A stretch of 9,919 bases of DNA from Bifidobacterium breve (GTDB lineage: Bacteria; Actinomycetota; Acidimicrobiia; Acidimicrobiales; Ilumatobacteraceae): assembly GCA_943325425.2 (NCBI GenBank), contig CALPPJ020000028.1, positions 1 through 9,919 on the forward strand, in the 5' to 3' direction. Below, in pieces: positions 1 to 6,080 of the stretch (position 1 is its first letter; each line of letters opens with the position of its first letter). Under the pieces are notes generated by a model, which was given only the letters and a program-made list of their open reading frames with translations, searched no databases and was not told the origin of the DNA. The position numbers and the translations under genes were made by a program.

Positions 1-893
1 CAGATGCTGGCGACGATCAGTTCTCTGTCGCCGCAGACGGAATTTTGCCTGAAAACCTTCTCACAATTTTCGAAGATCCGAAGTTCGAGTCGCGTCGCCA
101 AGACGGCTACGACCCGTACGTTACGTATACAGCTTTCAATATTAAGAAGGTTGACTGTCTCGAAATTCGTCAAGCCGTATGGTTGGCGCTTGATCGAGAG
201 GCTCTTCGTACGGCAGCTGGTGGACCATACACCGGTGACTTCGCTGACGGTTTCATTAAGCCAGCATTGGCCGCTGACTATGCCCCAGGCAAGTTGCTTG
301 AAGGTATCAATGCTGACGGAACTCCGAATGTTGAAGCAGCCAAAGCCAAACTTGAAGAAGCAAAAACAGCTTGCCCTGATTTGTACGATCGAGTCACTGG
401 TGAAGGTTTGAGCTTTGACCACCCTGATACCCCTACCTGGCAGAAGAATGTTTCGATCTGGATCGAATCAGAAAAAGCTGCGGGCATCGTGATCAATTCA
501 AACCCCATTGAACCGAGCAAGTACTACCCGACAGTCATGGACACCGAAGCACAAGGCGACTTGTCACGTGGTGGCTGGGCTCCGGACTGGGCAAATGCTT
601 CAACTGTTATCCCTGAATTGTTCGCCGATGGCGGCTTCAATATCAACCAGAACCAAGAAGATCCGGCTTACGCCCCCTTCCAGGAAAAGGTTGATGCTGC
701 TCGCGCCAACACCGATCGAGCCTCGCAGGGTAAGCAATGGCAAGAACTTAATCAATACGTCCTCGATCAGGCTTGGTCGATTCCTGGGTCATTCACTAAG
801 GCTCAGGACATCTGGGGTTCAAAGGTGGGCAATACCTACCGTTGGGGCCCATTTGGTTCATTCAACTTTGGTGATTTGTTCATTAAGCAGTGA
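1..893 (+). CDS. Peptide/nickel-type ABC transporter solute-binding protein, C-terminal part (5' truncated)
   Basis: This is the last 297 or so residues of an extracytoplasmic solute-binding protein of family 5 (SBP_bac_5, the DppA/OppA type). It would capture peptides or similar solutes and deliver them to the permease encoded downstream. The reading frame is open at the left edge: the first full codon is at 3 and the stop is TGA at 891-893. The ATG at 45 is internal, because coding sequence continues before it, so the true start, signal peptide and lipobox lie outside the window. Typical late-domain features are visible: a GGWAPDWANAST segment resembling the GWxxDWxxxS region of this family, then a helical segment ending in an aromatic-rich tail (RWGPFGSFNFGDLF). 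The four importer genes lie in one direction. The family assignment is firm. The ligand is unknown, since DppA, OppA and NikA relatives look alike at this level. Confidence 0.9.
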   Translation, partial: DAGDDQFSVAADGILPENLLTIFEDPKFESRRQDGYDPYVTYTAFNIKKVDCLEIRQAVWLALDREALRTAAGGPYTGDFADGFIKPALAADYAPGKLLEGINADGTPNVEAAKAKLEEAKTACPDLYDRVTGEGLSFDHPDTPTWQKNVSIWIESEKAAGIVINSNPIEPSKYYPTVMDTEAQGDLSRGGWAPDWANASTVIPELFADGGFNINQNQEDPAYAPFQEKVDAARANTDRASQGKQWQELNQYVLDQAWSIPGSFTKAQDIWGSKVGNTYRWGPFGSFNFGDLFIKQ

Positions 894-897
894 TGTA

Positions 898-933
898 ATT
901 GTTGTTGGGGTGGAAATCCACCCCAACAACAAT
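898..933 (+). promoter_or_regulatory. Perfect 16-bp intercistronic hairpin between binding-protein and permease genes
   Basis: Bases 898-913 (ATTGTTGTTGGGGTGG) are exactly reverse-complementary to 918-933, with a 4-base AAAT loop. The stem begins four bases after the TGA of the binding-protein gene. No T-run follows it (GAGTAAATTC), so it is a poor intrinsic terminator. In many importer operons such hairpins stabilise the mRNA of the abundant binding protein or reduce read-through into the membrane genes. That role is inferred here. A weaker imperfect stem follows at 941-962 (TTCTG pairing with CAGAA). Confidence 0.85.
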
Positions 934-973
934 GAGTAAATTCTGCGGGATCCGTCCCAGAAGTTCCGTAAAA

Positions 974-979
974 AGGGAG
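974..979 (+). promoter_or_regulatory. Ribosome binding site of the DppB-type permease gene
   Basis: AGGGAG lies seven bases before the GTG at 987. It is the best Shine-Dalgarno match in the importer region and fixes this GTG as the start. The permease therefore has its own translation signal, whereas the two ATPase genes appear to be translationally coupled. Confidence 0.7.
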
Positions 980-986
980 ATCGCCA

Positions 987-1979
987 GTGATTGCATATGT
1001 AACGCGACGAATTTTGTTCGCGGGAGTGCTATTACTGGTGGTCTCCCTATTTACATTTCTACTGTTTGCACTTTTACCAACCGACCCAGCCGCCCTCACA
1101 TGCGGTAAAGCATGCACCCCAGAACGGATTGAAGCGAACCGAGTTCGACTTGGTTACGACAAACCTGTAACTACTCAATATTGGCTTTTCCTGAAGGGCG
1201 TTTTCGCTGGTCGTACTTATGGAGAAGGTCAAGGGGAATTTACTTGCCCGGCACCTTCTCTTGGTTATTCGTTTAGTGAAAAAGACTGCGTTACTACTTT
1301 GATTGGTCGAACATTGCCCGTCACCGCATCCATCGCCGCAGGCGGGTTTGCGCTCTGGATGATCGTCGGTATTGGTCTCGGCATGGTTTCAGCTCTCAAA
1401 CGAGGCCGATGGCCCGACCGAGCTATTTCTATCTTCTCAGTAATAGGGCTGAGTTTCCCGACCTTCTTTCTGGCTCTCCTGCTCTTATTTATCTTTGTGA
1501 TATGGACGCAGATTTTGCCGTTCCCGTCCTATGTCGCACCTCAAGATGACTTTATTGGATGGTGCAAAGCCCTGATTTTGCCTTGGTGTACGATCGCCAT
1601 TATTTCAGCGCCTAGTTATATCCGCTTGACGCGTTTTGGAATGTTGGAAACAATGAACGAGGACTACGTTCGACTTGGAATTGCCAAAGGTCTCAAGCGC
1701 TCTGTCGTTTTGCGCAAATATGTACTTCGATCAGCTCTCATTCCTATTGTGACGGTGGCTGGGCTTGATTTCGGAATTACCCTAGGTGGGGCAGTGTTTA
1801 CTGAATCGGTTTTCTCGCTACCGGGCATGGGCAAGTTGTCAATCAGAGCAGTGATTGATTCTGATCTTCCAGTTTTGGTAGCTACCACTTTGGTTGCTGC
1901 AGTCTTCATTATCGTTTTCAATCTTTTGGTTGACCTTTTTTATGGCTTTGTCGACCCGCGAGTAAGAGTACGAACATGA
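987..1979 (+). CDS. dppB: Peptide/nickel-type ABC transporter permease, DppB/OppB type
   Basis: This 330-residue inner-membrane permease forms half of the channel of a peptide-type importer. It starts with GTG behind an AGGGAG site. Segments in order: TM1 at about 9-30, a long outside loop of about 80 residues, and five further hydrophobic segments from about 112 to 318. The cytoplasmic coupling (EAA) loop is at about 226-253, where EDYVRLGIAKGLKR leads into SALIPIVT. The C-terminal FVDPRVR motif is typical of DppB. The outside loop holds four cysteines (39, 43, 87, 101) and may be disulfide-braced. Similar cysteine-bearing loops occur in actinobacterial DppB proteins as I recall them. The gene ends in a 4-base ATGA overlap with the next gene. 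The symbol is a family-level label, since substrate specificity is not known. Confidence 0.92.
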   Translation: MIAYVTRRILFAGVLLLVVSLFTFLLFALLPTDPAALTCGKACTPERIEANRVRLGYDKPVTTQYWLFLKGVFAGRTYGEGQGEFTCPAPSLGYSFSEKDCVTTLIGRTLPVTASIAAGGFALWMIVGIGLGMVSALKRGRWPDRAISIFSVIGLSFPTFFLALLLLFIFVIWTQILPFPSYVAPQDDFIGWCKALILPWCTIAIISAPSYIRLTRFGMLETMNEDYVRLGIAKGLKRSVVLRKYVLRSALIPIVTVAGLDFGITLGGAVFTESVFSLPGMGKLSIRAVIDSDLPVLVATTLVAAVFIIVFNLLVDLFYGFVDPRVRVRT

Positions 1980-3016
1980 GTGATGAAGTACGCAAGGGCG
2001 AAGTTGTTTTAGAGGTAGAAGATTTGAGCGTTGGTTTTCCGACTCCTGATGGGTTAGTGCAAGCTGTTAACGGAGTTTCGTTTTCTGTGTCTTCTGGTCA
2101 GACACTTGGCATCGTTGGCGAAAGTGGCTCTGGTAAATCAGTAACAGCTTCAACCATCATGGGTTTAACGAATCAAAAATCTGCAAATGTTTTAGGTTCA
2201 ATCAAAGTAGGCGGTATTGATATTTTGCGTGCCGACGAACCGACGGTTCGAGGATTGCGTGGTCAAGAAATGGCGATGGTCTTTCAAGACCCGATGTCAG
2301 CGCTTAATCCGTACTACACCGTCGGCAATCAAATAGGAGAGGCTTACGCCGTCCACCATCCAGGATGCACAAAGAAGGAACGCCGAGAGATTGCTCTCGG
2401 AATGTTGAACAAGGTTGGTATTCCCAATCCGATCCAGCGTATTGACGAATATCCTCACCAATTTTCGGGTGGCATGCGGCAAAGAATCGTCATTGCAATT
2501 GCGTTAGTTAACAATCCTCGTTTGTTGATCGCCGATGAGCCTACGACGGCTCTAGATGTAACTGTCCAAGCCCAAATTTTGGAGCTCATGAAGTCATTGC
2601 AACAAGAATTTGGATCGGCAATTATTCTCATTACTCATGACCTCGGCGTCGTGGCCGAGGCAGTGGATGACGTGATGGTGATGTACGCAGGTCGTTCAAT
2701 GGAGAAAGCCTCTGTTACGACCCTTTTTGACAATCCGTCGCATCCGTATACGCGAGGTTTGATGGGCGCTGTGCGAAGTTTGGATCACAGCAGCCGAGGC
2801 TCATTGCACACAATTCCTGGGTCTCCGCCATCTCTGATTTCTCTGCCAAGTGGCTGTTCATTCCGACCTCGATGTGATCTGGCGGCCAGTTTGGGAGATA
2901 CGTGTTCACTCAAGGTTCCATCAATGCGACGAGTGGAACCAATCGGAAGTCTGTCCGCATGTCATCTTGACGATCAACAGTTGGTCAATCTCACAAAGAA
3001 AAATTTCGCATCATGA
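1976..3016 (+). CDS. dppD: Peptide-type ABC transporter ATPase, DppD/OppD type
   Basis: This 346-residue cytoplasmic ATPase powers the importer, probably as a heterodimer with the next gene product. All nucleotide-binding motifs are intact: Walker A GESGSGKS (48-55), Q-loop Gln104 in MVFQDP, signature FSGGMRQR (163-170), Walker B LLIADEP with Glu188, D-loop TALD (191-194) and H-loop His221. After HPYTRGLM comes the oligopeptide/dipeptide transporter C-terminal domain, with cysteines 294, 300, 310 and 329 (GCSFRPRC, then TC, then ACH). In some characterised relatives this domain binds a 4Fe-4S cluster. The start ATG overlaps the permease stop (ATGA, 1976-1979) and I see no strong Shine-Dalgarno, so translational coupling is likely. 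The product is slightly long because of a 17-residue tail after the last cysteine. Confidence 0.95.
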   Translation: MSDEVRKGEVVLEVEDLSVGFPTPDGLVQAVNGVSFSVSSGQTLGIVGESGSGKSVTASTIMGLTNQKSANVLGSIKVGGIDILRADEPTVRGLRGQEMAMVFQDPMSALNPYYTVGNQIGEAYAVHHPGCTKKERREIALGMLNKVGIPNPIQRIDEYPHQFSGGMRQRIVIAIALVNNPRLLIADEPTTALDVTVQAQILELMKSLQQEFGSAIILITHDLGVVAEAVDDVMVMYAGRSMEKASVTTLFDNPSHPYTRGLMGAVRSLDHSSRGSLHTIPGSPPSLISLPSGCSFRPRCDLAASLGDTCSLKVPSMRRVEPIGSLSACHLDDQQLVNLTKKNFAS

Positions 3017-3993
3017 GCAGCGAAGTCATTCTTGAAGCCATAGATGTGATCAAGCATTTCCCAACTGGTGCGAGGGGTTTATTACAACGAACGACTGGCA
3101 CGGTAAAAGCTGTTGATGGTGTTTCTCTTCAGATTTATACAGGTCAGACTTTAGGAATCGTGGGAGAGTCCGGCTGCGGTAAGTCGACTCTTGCTCGCGT
3201 TTTGATGCGACTCCTTGAACCAAGTGCTGGGTCAGTTAAGTTGCAAGGCGAGGACATCACACATATCCATGGTCAGCATTTGCGAAAGGTTCGTTCGCAA
3301 ATGCAAATGGTATTCCAAGATCCGATTGCGTCGCTTAACCCTCGCCACAGTGTGGGAGAGATCATTTCAACTCCGCTCAAATTCCTTGAAGGTCACCACG
3401 CAGGAAGTGACAAGGCGCGAGTTCAAGAGCTCATGAATTTGGTCGGTTTAAATCCCGAGCATTACAACCGTTATCCACATGAGTTTTCAGGTGGTCAACG
3501 TCAGCGTATTGGGATCGCTCGAGCCATTGCAGTGAATCCGAAAATTATCGTGGCAGACGAGCCGGTGTCGGCATTAGATGTGTCCATTCAGGCTCAGATT
3601 TTGAATCTGCTTGAGAAACTCCAAGCTGACTTTGGTCTGTCTTATGTGTTCATTGCCCATGACCTCTCTGTGGTTCGCCACATCGCCGATCAAGTGGCGG
3701 TGATGTATCTCGGCAAGATTGTCGAGATCGGCTCTCCTGAAGACGTATACGGGATCACAGCTCATCCGTATACCAAAGCCCTCATGTCGGCGGTGCCTGT
3801 AGCAAATCCTCGAATCGCCGCCAATCGACATCGGATTGTTCTCACTGGTGATGTACCGAGTCCGGTGAATCCGCCATCAGGCTGCCGCTTCCGGACCCGA
3901 TGCCCAAAAGCCCAGGAATTGTGTGCCCAGGATGAACCACTTTTGCTTGATCGCGGACATGGTCATCCCGTTGCCTGCCATTTCCCCGACTGA
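3013..3993 (+). CDS. dppF: Peptide-type ABC transporter ATPase, DppF/OppF type
   Basis: This 326-residue ATPase is the second nucleotide-binding subunit of the importer. Its motifs are Walker A GESGCGKS (51-58), Q-loop Gln102, signature FSGGQRQR (158-165), Walker B IIVADEP with Glu183, SALD (186-189) and switch His216. The C-terminal domain again has four cysteines, at 291, 297, 304 and 322 (SGCRFRTRC, LC, VACH). That is closer to the consensus than its partner and compatible with a metal-cluster site. Residues 10-31 (HFPTGARGLLQRTTGTVKAV) show the short insertion after the first beta strand that is common in the OppF/DppF branch and separates it from the OppD branch. The start lies in an ATGA overlap with the preceding gene (3013-3016), which supports one polycistronic mRNA. 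Confidence 0.95.
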   Translation: MSSEVILEAIDVIKHFPTGARGLLQRTTGTVKAVDGVSLQIYTGQTLGIVGESGCGKSTLARVLMRLLEPSAGSVKLQGEDITHIHGQHLRKVRSQMQMVFQDPIASLNPRHSVGEIISTPLKFLEGHHAGSDKARVQELMNLVGLNPEHYNRYPHEFSGGQRQRIGIARAIAVNPKIIVADEPVSALDVSIQAQILNLLEKLQADFGLSYVFIAHDLSVVRHIADQVAVMYLGKIVEIGSPEDVYGITAHPYTKALMSAVPVANPRIAANRHRIVLTGDVPSPVNPPSGCRFRTRCPKAQELCAQDEPLLLDRGHGHPVACHFPD

Positions 3994-3999
3994 AGCCAC

Positions 4000-4005
4000 T
4001 AGGCT
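4000..4005 (+). promoter_or_regulatory. Possible -10 element for a leaderless secG transcript
   Basis: TAGGCT matches the TAnnnT form common in actinobacterial -10 boxes and sits eight bases before the GTG of secG. No Shine-Dalgarno is visible before that GTG, which would suit a leaderless mRNA. No convincing -35 box stands 16-18 bases upstream. TTGCCT at 3971-3976 is too far away. Read-through from the importer operon across the 20-base gap is an equally good explanation. Confidence 0.3.
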
Positions 4006-4013
4006 GTACAACC

Positions 4014-4253
4014 GTGCGTGACATCGTGATGTACATAATGGTTTTGATCAACGTGGTTTCCATGTTTGGCATGGTTGGCACAATTTTGATGCACAGCGGT
4101 AAGGGCGGTGGACTGTCCGATATGTTCGGAGGTGGCAGCGGTGCTGGCCTCGGCTCGGCAGCTGCTGAGAAGAACTTGAATCGGATCACTTTTGTTATCG
4201 CTTTGATTTGGATCATCTCAATCATTTACCTTGGTTTCCTCCTCACAAACTGA
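4014..4253 (+). CDS. secG: Preprotein translocase subunit SecG
   Basis: SecG is a small membrane subunit of the SecYEG protein-export channel that assists SecA-driven translocation. The 79-residue product has the full family layout: TM1 at about 4-26, a cytoplasmic loop containing the hallmark HSGKGGGLSDMFGGG (27-41) followed by GLGSAAAEKNLNRIT, and TM2 at about 58-77. Length is normal for the family. The GTG at 4014 is the first start in frame and gives a full first helix. ATG codons at 4029 and 4038 are alternatives that would shorten the N-terminus by five or eight residues. The gene follows the importer by 20 bases and precedes a tRNA gene. In many actinobacteria secG sits near glycolytic genes such as tpiA, so this setting is a little different. 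No clear terminator follows it. Confidence 0.95.
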   Translation: MRDIVMYIMVLINVVSMFGMVGTILMHSGKGGGLSDMFGGGSGAGLGSAAAEKNLNRITFVIALIWIISIIYLGFLLTN

Positions 4254-4271
4254 GAGAACAAGCACACATTG

Positions 4272-4300
4272 TTGGCTGAATTTATGTCGACCGATAGAGT
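4272..4300 (+). promoter_or_regulatory. Possible promoter of the tRNA-Leu gene
   Basis: TTGGCT (4272-4277) and TAGAGT (4295-4300) are separated by 17 bases and each matches the sigma-70 consensus at four of six positions. A transcript would begin near 4307, just ahead of the tRNA 5' end at 4312. The match is modest, and co-transcription with secG is possible. Confidence 0.3.
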
Positions 4301-4311
4301 TTCAACACCAC

Positions 4312-4398
4312 GTCGAAGTGGCGGAATAGGCAGACGCGCTAGCTTGAGGGGCTAGTGATCGTAAGATCGTGGGGGTTCAAGTCCCCCCTTCGACACCA
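4312..4398 (+). tRNA. trnL: tRNA-Leu, anticodon GAG, CCA encoded
   Basis: The 87-base sequence folds as a complete class II tRNA. The acceptor stem is GTCGAAG (4312-4318) with CTTCGAC (4388-4394). The D stem is GCG (4321-4323) with CGC (4335-4337). The anticodon stem is CTAGC (4339-4343) with GCTAG (4351-4355), and its loop TTGAGGG gives anticodon GAG at 4346-4348. The long variable arm is GATC-GTAA-GATC (4357-4368). The T stem is GGGGG (4371-4375) with CCCCC (4383-4387) around TTCAAGT. The discriminator base is A4395 and CCA is encoded at 4396-4398. The long variable arm, A73 and anticodon all agree on leucine, reading CUC and CUU codons. The gene ends six bases from the opposing thrH stop codon. 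Confidence 0.97.
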
Positions 4399-4404
4399 AC
4401 TTTT

Positions 4405-5031
4405 CTAGGGCTCCAGTCTGTTACGGATGGCCTCAAGTAAAAGAGCAAATTCATTGATTGCTGAGAATTGCGGAAATTCTTTGATGACATTGTCGGGTGC
4501 ATGGAATAAGAATCCAGCATCAGCTGCCGCGAGCATCGCAGTGTCGTTGTACGAGTCACCCGCAGCGATGATGCGGTAATTCAATGACCTGAAGGCTTCA
4601 ACAGCATGACGCTTTTGGTCAACCTGTCGCAGTTCAAAGTCGACAATCCGATCATCTTCAACGATTAATCGGTGACAGAACAAAGTCGGCATGCCGAGTT
4701 GGCGCATGAAGGGGCGTCCGAACTGCTCAAAAGTGTCCGACAAGATGATGACCTGAGTTTGCTCCCGAAGGGCATTGAGGAAATCTAAGGCTCCGGGAAG
4801 AGGTTGCAAGGTCGAAATGACCTTTTCTATTGCGCTCATTGTCAGGTCGTGCTGATCCAGGATCGCTAATCGCTGACGCATCAGGAGGTCGTAATCGGGT
4901 TCGTCACGCGTGGTACGTCGGAGTTCGGGTATGCCCGTCGTCTCTGCGACGGCAATCCAAATTTCGGGGACGAGGACGCCTTCAAGGTCGAGCGTCACGA
5001 TCGTCTGATGAGCTTTCTTGGCAACAACCAT
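4405..5031 (-). CDS. thrH: ThrH-type HAD hydrolase: phosphoserine phosphatase/homoserine phosphotransferase
   Basis: The 208-residue cytoplasmic HAD-superfamily enzyme closely resembles ThrH of Pseudomonas. That enzyme removes phosphate from phosphoserine and can pass it to homoserine, linking serine and threonine synthesis. Motif I is DLEGVLVPEIW, with nucleophile Asp15 and Glu17 in place of the second aspartate, as in ThrH. Motif II is ILSDT with Ser98, motif III is Lys140, and motif IV is GDSYND (158-163). The TTRDEPDYDLLMRQR cap region and the late FHAPDNVIKEFPQF segment are ThrH-specific. Length is normal. The ATG at 5031 has only a weak GAGA-like site before it. The gene is last in the minus-strand cluster, 44 bases after the Rieske gene, and may or may not share its mRNA. 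Family assignment is strong. The activity in this organism is inferred. Confidence 0.92.
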   Translation of the reverse strand: MVVAKKAHQTIVTLDLEGVLVPEIWIAVAETTGIPELRRTTRDEPDYDLLMRQRLAILDQHDLTMSAIEKVISTLQPLPGALDFLNALREQTQVIILSDTFEQFGRPFMRQLGMPTLFCHRLIVEDDRIVDFELRQVDQKRHAVEAFRSLNYRIIAAGDSYNDTAMLAAADAGFLFHAPDNVIKEFPQFSAINEFALLLEAIRNRLEP

Positions 5032-5075
5032 GTCTTATTCTCGCAGAAAACTATCCAAGCAAACGACCCAGTTGT

Positions 5076-6080
5076 TTATGAGAGGAGGGCGTTCTTTACT
5101 TTGGACTGAAACCACTCGAGGCCGACCTCATGGCGCGGGCTTAAAGGTCCGGCCTCATAGATACCGCTATCTAAGTTCTTTTGTACGATCTCGCAGATGT
5201 ATTGATCCTCGTCCAAAATCTCGTTCGACATTGCCACCATTTGTGCAATGTTGTCTTCTGAAGTGTCAAACGCGAAATAGTCGTACACAACATGAGTGCG
5301 ATCATGTCCGACGGGAATGATTCGCTCAACATTCATCCCAGATGGATAAAGATTGATCGCCAAGTTGGGATACCGAAATAGCCATGCGCCGGCGACTGGT
5401 GAGCCATCCGAAGGTTCGCATTCATGCACGCAATATGAATCGTCATGTACTGACACTTTGTAACTTGACATCTTGAGTGCACGGTTAAGAGACGGGTGCA
5501 ATAACTGCACGTGATAACCCTCGAGGTAATTATCAACGTATGTCTTCCAGTTGCACGCGAGTTCGCGCGTCATGCGCCGAGCGTACGAGAAAGTTTCAAC
5601 TGGAAAACTCTCGGTCTTGGCGATCAACCCACCAAGCGAGTCGATCAAAGACTGCGCAGGTTCGCCGAGATGAACAAACACCAAAGGTCCCCAGGTTTCA
5701 ACACGAATCTTCTTCAGTTCTGAATGCTCAGCACACAACGGCTCGTCATTGCCAAAATCACGAGCTGATTTCAGATTTCCGTCCCAGCCAAAAGCCCAAC
5801 CGTGGTATTTGCAGACCAGGTTTCCGAGAGTCCCTTGACCAGGCCAGGCTAAGACCCCAGCTCGGTGAGGACAAACATTGTGGAATCCGACAATTGAGCC
5901 CTCGGGGTCAACCACTAAAAGAATATTGAATCCGGCAAGCTCTCCGGCGAAATATTCGCCTGGTTGCGACAACTCTGCAGTCGTGCAAAACATGATCCAT
6001 TCATTTGCCCATACGGCTTGTCTTTCAATTTTGAAGGCATCTGGTTCGCGATATGTTTCTGCGCTTAAGGCAAGTTTCAT
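5076..6080 (-). CDS. Rieske non-heme iron oxygenase, alpha subunit
   Basis: This 334-residue oxygenase would activate O2 at a mononuclear iron fed by a Rieske [2Fe-2S] cluster. The Rieske ligands are Cys70, His72, Cys90 and His93 (CPHRAG, then CKYHGW, 17 residues between His72 and Cys90). The catalytic region NWKTYVDNYLEGYHVQLLHP supplies iron ligands His190 and His195, and Asp292 in DEDQYICE is the likely third ligand. Glu187 occupies the position, three residues before the first His, where many relatives have the bridging Asp. The frame stays open upstream to 6218, but that stretch lies inside the acyl-CoA dehydrogenase gene and looks non-native. The ATG at 6080 gives an ATGA overlap with that gene's stop and an AGAG site eight bases upstream, and MKLALSAETY is a natural N-terminus. 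No reductase, ferredoxin or beta-subunit gene is in the window. The substrate is unknown. Confidence 0.93.
   Translation of the reverse strand: MKLALSAETYREPDAFKIERQAVWANEWIMFCTTAELSQPGEYFAGELAGFNILLVVDPEGSIVGFHNVCPHRAGVLAWPGQGTLGNLVCKYHGWAFGWDGNLKSARDFGNDEPLCAEHSELKKIRVETWGPLVFVHLGEPAQSLIDSLGGLIAKTESFPVETFSYARRMTRELACNWKTYVDNYLEGYHVQLLHPSLNRALKMSSYKVSVHDDSYCVHECEPSDGSPVAGAWLFRYPNLAINLYPSGMNVERIIPVGHDRTHVVYDYFAFDTSEDNIAQMVAMSNEILDEDQYICEIVQKNLDSGIYEAGPLSPRHEVGLEWFQSKVKNALLS

Noticed and set aside
45..47. The ATG at 45 as the start of the binding-protein gene.
   Set aside because: The frame is open and protein-like back to the window edge, and the product would lack a signal peptide and the N-terminal domain. 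It is an internal methionine.
842..1117. Small overlapping open frames on both strands across the binding-protein to permease gap, as extra genes.
   Set aside because: They share bases with the hairpin and the two supported genes, lack ribosome sites, and have no family features.
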